DNA from: Acidobacteria bacterium AB60
Lineage (GTDB): Bacteria > Acidobacteriota > Terriglobia > Terriglobales > Acidobacteriaceae
Direction of reading: 5' to 3'
Length of the DNA stretch: 64,000 nucleotides
Assembly: GCA_008682415.1 (NCBI GenBank)
Contig: VANK01000001.1
Span: 310,001-374,000, forward strand
The notes under the pieces: generated by a model
Seen by the model: the letters and a program-made list of their open reading frames with translations, nothing else
Told to the model about the DNA's origin: nothing
Database searches by the model: none
Translations under genes and position numbers: made by a program
In this document: in pieces, positions 52,456-59,889 of the stretch
Layout: the number at the start of each line of letters is the position of its first letter
Position numbering within the stretch: position 1 is the stretch's first letter

Positions 52456-53967
52456 ATGGATGCTTTGACCCTGGATGGGCAGGCGTTGCGCCTGCCTGAG
52501 ATCGAGGCCGTCGCCGTTGCGCGGCGGCGCGTGGAGGTGTCGGCAGGCGCGCGGGAGAGAGGCGCGGCCAGCCGGGCGCTGATCGAACGCATTGTGGCCG
52601 ACGGGCAGACCGTCTATGGCGTAAACACGGGCTTCGGGAAGCTCTCGGACGTGCGGGTCTCGCAGGAAAACCTGGCGCAGCTTCAGACGAACCTGGTGCG
52701 CAGTCACGCCGCGGGCGTGGGGCAGCCGCTGAGTGAGGCCGAGTCCCGGGCCATGGTGCTGCTGCGGGCCAACGTGCTGGCCAAGGGATTCAGCGGAACG
52801 CGGGCGGAGGTGCTGGATCTGCTGGTTGGCATGCTGAACGCAGGCGTGAGTCCCGTGATTCCGGAGAAGGGATCCGTGGGGGCGAGTGGCGACCTGGCTC
52901 CTCTGGCGCACCTGGCCCTGGTGGCGATCGGGGAGGGCGAGGCATGGTTCGATGGGGTCAGAGTGGCCGGCGGTGAAGCGCTGCGGCGGGCGGGGCTGCA
53001 GCCGGTGCGACTGGCAGCAAAGGAGGGGCTGGCGCTGCTGAACGGGACGCAGGCGATGGCGGCGGTGGGTGGGCTTTCGGCAGCTCGGGCGCAGCGGCTG
53101 GCGCGACTGGCCGACGTGGCCGGGGCGATGAGCCTGGACGCGCTCCTGGGCACGCCGGTGGCGTTCGATGCGCGCATCCATGCGGCGCGCCCGCATGCGG
53201 GGCAGGTGGCTTCGGCGGCGCACCTGGTGGAGGTGATGCGGGGATCGGAGATCCGGGAGTCGCACCGGGAGCACTGCTCGCGCGTGCAGGATGCGTATTG
53301 CCTGCGCTGCATGCCGCAGGTGCACGGGGCAGTGCGCGATGTGCTGGCGCACGTGGCAAGCGTCGTGGAGACAGAATCGGGTTCCGCCACGGACAATCCG
53401 CTGGTGTTTCCCGACGATGGATTAGCGGGCGGGGCGGTGCTCTCAGGCGGGAACTTTCATGGCGCGCCGTTGGCGTATGCCTTTGACTACGCAGCCATAG
53501 CGGTGACGGATCTCGCGGGAATCACGGAGCGCAGGATCGACCGGCTCCTGAACCCGGACATCAATGAGGGGCTGCCGGCGTTCCTGTCGCCGGATCCGGG
53601 GCTGTCGTCCGGGTTCATGATGGCGCAGATTGTGGCCGCCGCGCTGATCAACGAATGCCAGGTGCTGGCCCACCCGTCCTCGACCGGGAGTATTCCCACC
53701 GATGGCGGCAAGGAAGATCACGTGTCCATGGGGATGACGGGGGCGCTGAAGTTGCGGCAGATCGTGGAGCACGCGGAGCGGATTGTGGCCATCGAGCTGA
53801 TGTGCGCTGCCCAGGCGGTGGAGTTCCGGAGGCCGCTGAAATCCAGTCCGCAACTGGAAAAAGTGCTGGCGGCGGTGCGGCGGGTAGTGCCGCGGCTGGA
53901 GCAGGACCGGGTGCTGGCAGGCGATATCGAGGCGCTTGCGGCCGCGGTGCGGAACGGGGAGTTTTAG
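52456..53967 (+). CDS. hutH: Histidine ammonia-lyase HutH
   Basis: 503-residue lyase converting histidine to urocanate and ammonia. The Ala-Ser-Gly that forms the MIO cofactor is A143-S144-G145 in GSVGASGDLAPL. Other marks are YGVNTGFGKL (54-63), the GTQAM loop and GGNFHG near 335. The length fits HutH (about 500-515). It is divergent from an lrp-type regulator. The next gene is an FAH-family protein, not hutU, hutI or hutG, so the rest of the pathway is elsewhere. Its codons end mostly in G, unlike the C-ending uronate genes to the left. Confidence 0.93.
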   Translation: MDALTLDGQALRLPEIEAVAVARRRVEVSAGARERGAASRALIERIVADGQTVYGVNTGFGKLSDVRVSQENLAQLQTNLVRSHAAGVGQPLSEAESRAMVLLRANVLAKGFSGTRAEVLDLLVGMLNAGVSPVIPEKGSVGASGDLAPLAHLALVAIGEGEAWFDGVRVAGGEALRRAGLQPVRLAAKEGLALLNGTQAMAAVGGLSAARAQRLARLADVAGAMSLDALLGTPVAFDARIHAARPHAGQVASAAHLVEVMRGSEIRESHREHCSRVQDAYCLRCMPQVHGAVRDVLAHVASVVETESGSATDNPLVFPDDGLAGGAVLSGGNFHGAPLAYAFDYAAIAVTDLAGITERRIDRLLNPDINEGLPAFLSPDPGLSSGFMMAQIVAAALINECQVLAHPSSTGSIPTDGGKEDHVSMGMTGALKLRQIVEHAERIVAIELMCAAQAVEFRRPLKSSPQLEKVLAAVRRVVPRLEQDRVLAGDIEALAAAVRNGEF

Positions 53968-54066
53968 TAGTAGCCGCCAACGAGCTTTCCCCTCCTATCT
54001 GGTTCGCCTGATGGCATGCGAGGCGACGGCGGGGTTGTAGGATGGGCCTTGAGCAGGAGGCGGCAG

Positions 54067-54891
54067 GTGAGGCTCTATCGGACGACGCAAGGCTGTTTTG
54101 TCGAAGAGGGAAGGCGGTATTTCGCGCTGAAGTCTGGCTGGGATGAACTGCTGGGGATGGAGGACCTGGAAGGGCACCTGCGCTCGGTGATCTCCGGCGG
54201 TGCGGCGAGCGATGGGTTCAAGGCGGCGGAGGTGCTGGCGCCGATTCAGAGCCAGGAGGTATGGGCGGCGGGCGTGACGTATTACCGCAGCCGCGGCGCG
54301 CGCATGGAGGAGTCAAAGGACGCAGGCGGCGGCGACTTCTACGACCGCGTGTATACGGCGCAGCGGCCGGAGCTGTTCTTCAAATCGACGCCGAGCCGGA
54401 CGGTGGGCACGGGCGGCAAGGTGCGGATCCGGAAGGACGCGACGTGGAATGTGCCGGAGCCGGAGCTGACCCTGGTGGTCAACCCCGCGGGAAAGATCGT
54501 GGGCTACACCATTGGCAACGACATGAGCTCGCGCGATATCGAAGGGGAGAATCCGCTGTACCTGCCGCAGGCGAAGGTGTACGACGGGAGCTGCGCGCTG
54601 GGGCCGGCGGTGCTGGTATCGGGGACAATGCTGCCCAAGACGACGGAGATCCAGATCGAGATCGATCGCGAGGATCACTGCGCGTTCCTGGGCTGCGTGA
54701 AGTTGACGGAGTTGAAGCGCGATCCGAAGTCGCTGGTGGAGTATCTGTTCCGGGATAACTCGTTCCCCAAGGGGTGCTTTCTGATGACGGGGACCGGAAT
54801 TGTGCCGCCGTCCGATTTCACGCTGCACAGCGGAGACCGCATCCGGATCACGATTGATCCGATCGGGGTGCTGGAGAATGAAGTGGCTTAG
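54067..54891 (+). CDS. Fumarylacetoacetate hydrolase-family protein
   Basis: 274-residue FAH-family enzyme starting at GTG 54067, six bases after AGGAGG. The core is present: [28 protein letters not shown], then acidic ligands in [27 protein letters not shown] and the later [13 protein letters not shown]. The N-terminal portion (1-55) is short. This variant with [16 protein letters not shown] is close to enzymes annotated as 2-keto-3-deoxy-pentonate dehydratases as well as hydrolases. No pentose genes are adjacent; a link with the KGSADH at 28324-29907 is possible. It lies 99 bases after hutH and may not share its operon. Confidence 0.8.
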   Translation: MRLYRTTQGCFVEEGRRYFALKSGWDELLGMEDLEGHLRSVISGGAASDGFKAAEVLAPIQSQEVWAAGVTYYRSRGARMEESKDAGGGDFYDRVYTAQRPELFFKSTPSRTVGTGGKVRIRKDATWNVPEPELTLVVNPAGKIVGYTIGNDMSSRDIEGENPLYLPQAKVYDGSCALGPAVLVSGTMLPKTTEIQIEIDREDHCAFLGCVKLTELKRDPKSLVEYLFRDNSFPKGCFLMTGTGIVPPSDFTLHSGDRIRITIDPIGVLENEVA

Positions 54892-54894
54892 AGG

Positions 54895-55088
54895 CAGCTT
54901 TTAGCTGTTAGCTATTAGCTTTGAGCTGGGGAGTGCGGGAACCGACATTCTCTTGATCAGGGCTCGACGCGAATGCATTTTCCGAAGATGCCGCTGGCGC
55001 CAATCCCAGCCGTTGATGCCGCCGCGATTGTTGCCGCTTCGACTTCGGCGGCTAAGAGCTAACAGCTAACAGCTAAAAGCTAAAAGCT
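54895..55088. repeat. Facing arrays of AGCTNTT heptads (MITE- or REP-like element)
   Basis: The left array (54895-54927) holds AGCTTTT, AGCTGTT, AGCTATT, AGCTTTG; the right (55052-55088) is the same pattern inverted, with five units. About 125 bases of plain sequence lie between. The arms could form a long hairpin. A third array is at 61885-61912. No ORF spans it. Confidence 0.7.
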
Positions 55089-55091
55089 GCA

Positions 55092-56006
55092 TTACAGGCT
55101 GTGCGTATCCAGGAAGCGGTCCAGCTCGGCGCGGGTGGGCATGGAGGCCTGCGCGCCGCGGCGGGTGACGGAGAGGGCGGCGGCAGCCGAGGCGAAGTGC
55201 GCGGCTACGATCGGGTCCTGACCTTCCATCAGGGCTACGGCCAGGGCGCCGTTGAAGCAGTCGCCGGCGCCGACTGAGTCGATGGCCTTGACCTTGAAGG
55301 CGGGCAGCCACTTGGCGCGCCCGTCTCTGGCCGCGACCAGAGCGCCTTCCGCCCCTCGTTTGAGCACCACGCCTTTGAGGCCACGGGCGATGAGTTGCTG
55401 CGCGGCGTCCTTCACGGTGAGCTTGGCACTGACATAGACCGGCGCCTCCGTCTCATTGGGGGTAAACCAGGCGATGCGGGACCAGAGGGACTCGGGCAGG
55501 GGAGCGGCGGGCGCGGGGTCCAACATCACGGGGACGCGGGCGGCGGCGCAAAGATCGATGGCGTGCAGGACCGTGTCGCGGGGGATCTCAAGCTGAAGGA
55601 GCACCATGCCGGCTGAGGCGATGAGGGCCTTCTGCTGGTCGAGCAGAGTGGTATCGACTTTGGCGTTGGCGCCAGGGACGACGACGATGCTGTTCTGGCC
55701 GTTGTCGGCGACCTGGATCTGGGCGACGCCGGAGGGGCCGGGGATGCGGCTGATGCCGGAGGTGTCGACGCCTTCGGCCTTGAGGCTTTTGAGCAGGGCG
55801 TCCCCGAAGACGTCGTTCCCGAGGGCTCCGAGCATGGCGACGGGGTGGCCGAGGCGGGCGATGGCCACGGCCTGGTTGGCGCCTTTGCCGCCGGAGGTGG
55901 TGTCGAATGCGGAGCCGGTGAGGGTTTCGCCCGCCAGCGGGATGCGCGGGGTGCGGGCGACCAGATCCATGTTGATGCTGCCGATGACGACGATGGGCTT
56001 AGGCAT
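55092..56006 (-). CDS. rbsK: Ribokinase RbsK (PfkB family)
   Basis: 304-residue PfkB kinase. Ribokinase signs: VVIGSINMDLVARTPRIPLAGET start, GGKGANQAVAIARLG (39-53), LQLEIP and the C-terminal DSVGAGDCFNGALAVAL motif with catalytic Asp. ATG 56006 gives MPKPIVVIGS; the longer frame to 56126 overlaps the transporter gene. It phosphorylates ribose to ribose-5-phosphate. It follows a GRP-type sugar transporter by seven bases on the same strand, a sensible ribose uptake pair. The 3' side carries heptad repeats. Confidence 0.9.
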   Translation of the reverse strand: MPKPIVVIGSINMDLVARTPRIPLAGETLTGSAFDTTSGGKGANQAVAIARLGHPVAMLGALGNDVFGDALLKSLKAEGVDTSGISRIPGPSGVAQIQVADNGQNSIVVVPGANAKVDTTLLDQQKALIASAGMVLLQLEIPRDTVLHAIDLCAAARVPVMLDPAPAAPLPESLWSRIAWFTPNETEAPVYVSAKLTVKDAAQQLIARGLKGVVLKRGAEGALVAARDGRAKWLPAFKVKAIDSVGAGDCFNGALAVALMEGQDPIVAAHFASAAAALSVTRRGAQASMPTRAELDRFLDTHSL

Positions 56007-56013
56007 TCTTGAT

Positions 56014-57015
56014 TCAATATAGCGGGGCGACGGCGATGGTGCCGAGGCCGAGCAGGAAGAAGACGAACATGAGGACGAGGAGGGTCCGGGCGGAGTTGGG
56101 GGCACCCGCGAACTCGCGCCAGACAAAGACGCCCCAGCAGGCGGAGATCATGGTGGCTCCCTGGCCGATGGAGTAGGACACGGCGGGGCCGATGTTGACG
56201 TGGGACTGGGAGGCGACGAAGTTGGCGACCGCCCCGCAGCACCAGGTGACGCCGCCGATGAGCGCGGCGATGTGCCAGCCGAGGGGCGCGCGGGCGTAGC
56301 CGGAGCCGTCGACGGGCGGCTTGCCATCGAGGGGCTTCTTCATCAGGAGCCAGTTGGCGGGGACGGTGGAGGCGAGGATGCCGAGGGAAAAGTAGAGAGC
56401 GACGGCGTAGGGGCCAGGCGAAGGTGTGGTGGGGCCGGCGGCCATGGCGTGGGCGACCAGCGGGTAGAAGCTGCCCATGAGCAGGCCGGCGACGAGCGAG
56501 AGGACGATGCCGCGCGTAGTGGTGGCCTGGGCGGTGGATTCGCGGCGGCGGTAGGCGGCAGCGTCGAGAATGATGGCAATGGTGACGAGGGCGACTCCGC
56601 CGAAGAGGAGCAGGGGATTGGCGGCGGGGTGAACGAAGTAACTGGAGACGGTGCCGACGATGAGGGCGAGACCGATGCCGACGGGGAACGCGACGGCGAG
56701 GCCGGCGATGTCGATGGCCGCGACGAGGAGCAGATTGGCGATGTTAAAGATGATGCCGCCGCAGAGGGCGTACGCGATGGCCTCAGCGGGCGTGTGCGTG
56801 ACGGCTTCCCAGAAGGGAAAGCCGGAGCTGCCGGAGGAGCCGAGGGTGAAGCCCCAGGCGAGGGCGCCGAGGACGACGCCGATGGCGTAATCCCAGTAGA
56901 AGAGCTGGAAGCGGTAGCCGGGGGTGAGCTTGAGGGTATTGGCCCAGGAGCCCCAGCAGAGCATTGAGAGCAGCATGAGTGACAGGGCGGCGGCGTAGGT
57001 CTGCGGGAGGAACAT
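56014..57015 (-). CDS. GRP-family (DMT) sugar transporter
   Basis: 333-residue membrane protein with ten predicted helices, of the glucose/ribose porter branch of the DMT superfamily. Marks are LLSMLCWGSWANTLKLT in helix 1, RFQLFYWDYAIGV, then FNIANLLLVAAIDIAGLAVAFPVGIGLALIVGT. It is unrelated in detail to the small EamA pair at 3662-4512. It precedes ribokinase, so ribose is the likely cargo, with proton coupling as known for GlcU/RbsU. ATG 57015 is used. Confidence 0.82.
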   Translation of the reverse strand: MFLPQTYAAALSLMLLSMLCWGSWANTLKLTPGYRFQLFYWDYAIGVVLGALAWGFTLGSSGSSGFPFWEAVTHTPAEAIAYALCGGIIFNIANLLLVAAIDIAGLAVAFPVGIGLALIVGTVSSYFVHPAANPLLLFGGVALVTIAIILDAAAYRRRESTAQATTTRGIVLSLVAGLLMGSFYPLVAHAMAAGPTTPSPGPYAVALYFSLGILASTVPANWLLMKKPLDGKPPVDGSGYARAPLGWHIAALIGGVTWCCGAVANFVASQSHVNIGPAVSYSIGQGATMISACWGVFVWREFAGAPNSARTLLVLMFVFFLLGLGTIAVAPLY

Positions 57016-57076
57016 TCCGGCTCCGGAGAACGTGGAAAGACGAACGATAGCGCGGAGGGTGAGGGGGGTGCAAGTT

Positions 57077-57427
57077 CTAAGGTTTCACGGGAGGGAACGA
57101 CACGATTAGGCAGCAGTCCTTCTCCGATGCAATGAAAGCCCGAACTTGGTCCACGTGATCTCGAAGAGTGGCTTGAACACGCGACGTGGTGCAATTCCCA
57201 ATGCGAAGCCAGATGACCTTGGGTGGCCAGCCTTCGAGAACAGAGCGCTCTGAGAAGTCAGAATCCTTGGTGACGATGGTGAAGCCATTCTGTACTGCAA
57301 AACTCCAAACTTGCTCGTCAGGAGCGCTGATCAAGCCGCAGTCCTCAACGTGGGCCGATCCGGGGTAGAGATCATTCAGAGCTTCGATGAGGCGTGGGGA
57401 GAGATTCTCATCGAATAGCAATTTCAC
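57077..57427 (-). CDS. DUF5615 PIN-like toxin component
   Basis: 116-residue protein with a PIN-like nuclease fold: LLFDENLSPRL supplies the first acidic site, IVTKDSDF the second, and PPKVIWLRIGN follows. This is the DUF5615/Mut7-C-related group. The ATG overlaps the stop of the DUF433 gene upstream by four bases (ATGA), the standard antitoxin-toxin order. It probably cleaves RNA when unbound; unproven for most members. There is 61 bases to the sugar-transporter gene. Confidence 0.85.
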   Translation of the reverse strand: MKLLFDENLSPRLIEALNDLYPGSAHVEDCGLISAPDEQVWSFAVQNGFTIVTKDSDFSERSVLEGWPPKVIWLRIGNCTTSRVQATLRDHVDQVRAFIASEKDCCLIVSFPPVKP

Positions 57428-57648
57428 GCGGAGAGGATCTCGTATTTGCGTTCGCGGTCGGCGGCAAAGGAGAGGCAGGCGCGGATGTCCTCGGCGCGAA
57501 GGGCCGGAAAGTCGGCCAAGATTTCAGCCTCTGTCATGCCGGAGGCGAGATACTCCAAGACGTCGTAGACCGTAATTCGCAAGCCGCGGATGCAGGGTTT
57601 CCCGCTGCGCTTGCCGGGTTCGATCGTGATGATCTTGGAGTAGTCCAT
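57424..57648 (-). CDS. DUF433 antitoxin component
   Basis: 74-residue protein from ATG 57648. It is a DUF433 protein: ITIEPGKRSGKPCIRGLRITVYDVLEYLASGMTEAEILADFP matches the family's HTH-like core, and the tail RACLSFAADRERKY is a helix that would bind the toxin. It comes first and overlaps the DUF5615 gene by four bases. DUF433 proteins are regarded as DNA-binding antitoxins that repress their own operon. The longer open frame to 58026 runs into repeat sequence and is not coding. Confidence 0.87.
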   Translation of the reverse strand: MDYSKIITIEPGKRSGKPCIRGLRITVYDVLEYLASGMTEAEILADFPALRAEDIRACLSFAADRERKYEILSA

Positions 57649-57790
57649 GGGCTTCAGCATAGGGCGAAAAGGCGGAAAGGGCAATCCCGACTGAGAACCT
57701 TTCCCAGGCGAAGGGTCCGCAGCAGCCTTTGATGCTATTCGAGGTCCCAACCGAGAAACATCGGGCACCCGGCAGATCTGCACTTTGAGC

Positions 57791-57863
57791 AGGAGAACAA
57801 CAACAAGAGCAACTGCGGATTCCTCCGCCCGCAATGCGCGGGCTGCGGAATGACATCTCTGTG
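57791..57863. repeat. 70-base hairpin repeat, copy 1
   Basis: Starts AGGAGAACAACAACAAGAGC and continues through ATTCCTCCGCCCGC, a short loop and GCGGGCTGCGGAATGACA to CTCTGTG. The inner part folds as CCGC(CCGC)...(GCGGG)CTGCGG. A near-identical direct copy is at 57965-58033. It lies upstream of the DUF433 gene. Confidence 0.7.
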
Positions 57864-57964
57864 AGGAGGGGAGGTTGTTGGGCAAGGGAGGGGGTGGGGC
57901 GTGGGTTCGTGGGATCCCCGGTCTCAGGATCGAGACCGTGGCCCCGCGATTTGTGGTTTGAGAA

Positions 57965-58033
57965 AGGAGAACAACAATAGCAACTGCAGATTCCTCCGCC
58001 CGCATACGCGGGCTGCGGAATGACACCTCTGTG
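57965..58033. repeat. 70-base hairpin repeat, copy 2
   Basis: Same sequence as copy 1 with a three-base deletion in the AACAACAA part, a changed loop (ATAC for AATGC) and one or two substitutions. It lies 174 bases from copy 1 in direct orientation, downstream of etfA. The 57649-58075 gap holds no gene besides these. Confidence 0.7.
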
Positions 58034-58075
58034 GGTAAGGATGTTTGGAGCCGGAGATCAACTCAAAGCAGCTTC

Positions 58076-59050
58076 TCAGCCCTTGGCGGCTTTGAGGGCT
58101 TCGGTCAGGGCGGGGACGACTTCGAAGAGATCGCCGACGATGCCGTAGTCGGCGACTTCAAAGATGGGGGCGTCGGGGTCTTTGTTGATGGCGACGATGC
58201 ACTGCGAGCCTTTCATGCCGACGAGGTGCTGGATGGCGCCGGAGATGCCCACCGCGAGATAGAGCTTGGGGGAGACGGTCTGGCCGGAGCTGCCGACCTG
58301 GCGCTCCATGGGGAGCCATCCGTTGTCGCAGATGGGGCGGGAGGCGGCGAGTTCCGCGCCGAGCGCGGCGGCGAGCTCCTGCACGACGGGGAGGTTGTCG
58401 GCCTCCTTGATGCCGCGGCCGACGCTGACGATGAGCGGAGCCGAACCGAGGTCGACGGTTTGGGCGGTGCCGCGGAAGGGCTCGCCTGGCTTGGTGCGGA
58501 TCTGGGCGGCGTCAATCTGCGGGGCGAAGGGGGTGATCTCGGCGGAGGCCGATGCGGGGGCCTCTTCGGCGCGGAAGGCGCCGGCCTGCACGGAGATGAG
58601 GCAGGGGCCGCTGCCCTGGTGGCGGTAGTTGCCGGCGAGGCGGCCCTGCAGCAGCTGGCGGGTGAAGACGGGGCCGTCGGCGATGGCGACGACGTCGCTG
58701 ATGAGGACTTCGTTGAGCCGCGCCGCAAGTGCAGGCGCGAAGTCGCGGACCTGATAGGTGTGAGGGAATGCCACGAATGCCGGCTTTTCTCTTTCGATGA
58801 GCTGCTGCAGGGCGAGAGTGTAGCCGTCCGAGGTGTAGTGCGCGAGCAGAGGATGCTCGACACGAATGACTTTGGCGGCTCCGCGCTGGGCGGCTTCGCT
58901 GGCGATGGATTCGGTGGAGCCGCCTACTACAATTGCAGTAACGGTTCCGCTGGACTGCGAAGCAAGCTTTTGGCCGGCGGCGAGGGCTTCCCAACTGGCG
59001 CGGCTGACGCGGCCGTCGCGTTCTTCAAGAACTACGTAGACTTGGCTCAC
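58076..59050 (-). CDS. etfA: Electron transfer flavoprotein alpha subunit EtfA
   Basis: 324-residue subunit. GTG 59050 overlaps the etfB stop (GTGA). The C-terminal FAD domain is clear: [41 protein letters not shown], then [30 protein letters not shown] and [10 protein letters not shown]. The N-terminal domain (1-200) has the usual ETF fold. It carries electrons from acyl-CoA and other dehydrogenases to the membrane Fe-S protein encoded upstream (59890-61779). No dehydrogenase gene is adjacent. Confidence 0.93.
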   Translation of the reverse strand: MSQVYVVLEERDGRVSRASWEALAAGQKLASQSSGTVTAIVVGGSTESIASEAAQRGAAKVIRVEHPLLAHYTSDGYTLALQQLIEREKPAFVAFPHTYQVRDFAPALAARLNEVLISDVVAIADGPVFTRQLLQGRLAGNYRHQGSGPCLISVQAGAFRAEEAPASASAEITPFAPQIDAAQIRTKPGEPFRGTAQTVDLGSAPLIVSVGRGIKEADNLPVVQELAAALGAELAASRPICDNGWLPMERQVGSSGQTVSPKLYLAVGISGAIQHLVGMKGSQCIVAINKDPDAPIFEVADYGIVGDLFEVVPALTEALKAAKG

Positions 59051-59817
59051 AGGACGCGCACCTCGAACTTGAGTTTTTCGACCAGGGTTGCGGCGGCGGC
59101 TTTGGCGTCGCCTTCGATGATCTGGGTGGAGCGCTGCTTTTTGGGAAGCTCGATGGACTGCAGAGTGGCGACGGGGGTGGCGGCTGCGCCGAGATCGGCG
59201 GCGCTGACGACGCGCATCTCCTTGGTCTTGGCCTTCTTGATGCCCATGAGGGTGGCGTAGCGCAGCTTGTTGCCGCCGGACTGGATGGTGAGGGCGGCGG
59301 GGAGGGGCAGCTCGATCTCCTGGAACCATCCGGCTTCGAGCTCGCGTTTGACCTTGAGGCCGGCGTCGGTCTTTTCGACGTGGAGGATGAGGGTGGCGTG
59401 GGGGACGCCGAGGAGCTCGGCGAGGATGACGCCGGTCTGGCCGTAGCCGAGATCGTCGGACTGCAGGCCGGTGAGGACGAGGTCGGCGTTCTCGCCGCGG
59501 ATGGCTTCAGCGAGGAGGCGCGCGGAGCCGAGTGCGTCGCGCTGGGCGAGGTCACTGCAGTCGATGTGGATGGCGCGGTCGGCGCCCTTGGCGAGGGCTT
59601 CGCGGATGGTGGTGCCGACGCGCTCGGGTCCGGCGCTGACGACGACGACTTCGCCGGAATGCTTCTCTTTGAGCTGGAGAGCTTCTTCGAGGGCGTAGGC
59701 GTCGGACTCGTTCATGGCGTATTGGACTTCGGATTCTTCAATCCATTTGCCGGAGGAGTCGATGCGGACCTGGGCGTCGCGTTCGGGGACTTGTTTGATG
59801 GCTACGATGATTTTCAT
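59047..59817 (-). CDS. etfB: Electron transfer flavoprotein beta subunit EtfB
   Basis: 256-residue subunit with IIVAIKQVPERDAQVRID at the start and the AMP/FAD-binding stretch VLTGLQSDDLGYGQTGVILAELLG (about 110-133). YAMNESDAYALEEALQLKE near 33 is typical, as is the ETF-beta signature region around VKRELEAGWFQEIELPLPAALTIQSG. It starts at ATG 59817, 72 bases after the Fe-S oxidoreductase gene; that gap has several GTGAACA words. Order on this strand: etfD-like, etfB, etfA. Confidence 0.93.
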   Translation of the reverse strand: MKIIVAIKQVPERDAQVRIDSSGKWIEESEVQYAMNESDAYALEEALQLKEKHSGEVVVVSAGPERVGTTIREALAKGADRAIHIDCSDLAQRDALGSARLLAEAIRGENADLVLTGLQSDDLGYGQTGVILAELLGVPHATLILHVEKTDAGLKVKRELEAGWFQEIELPLPAALTIQSGGNKLRYATLMGIKKAKTKEMRVVSAADLGAAATPVATLQSIELPKKQRSTQIIEGDAKAAAATLVEKLKFEVRVL

Positions 59818-59889
59818 GGAACTCCAGTGGACAGTGAACAGGAGTGAATGAGTGAACAGGTGAAAAAGTGAACAAGAGACCGCTCGGAA

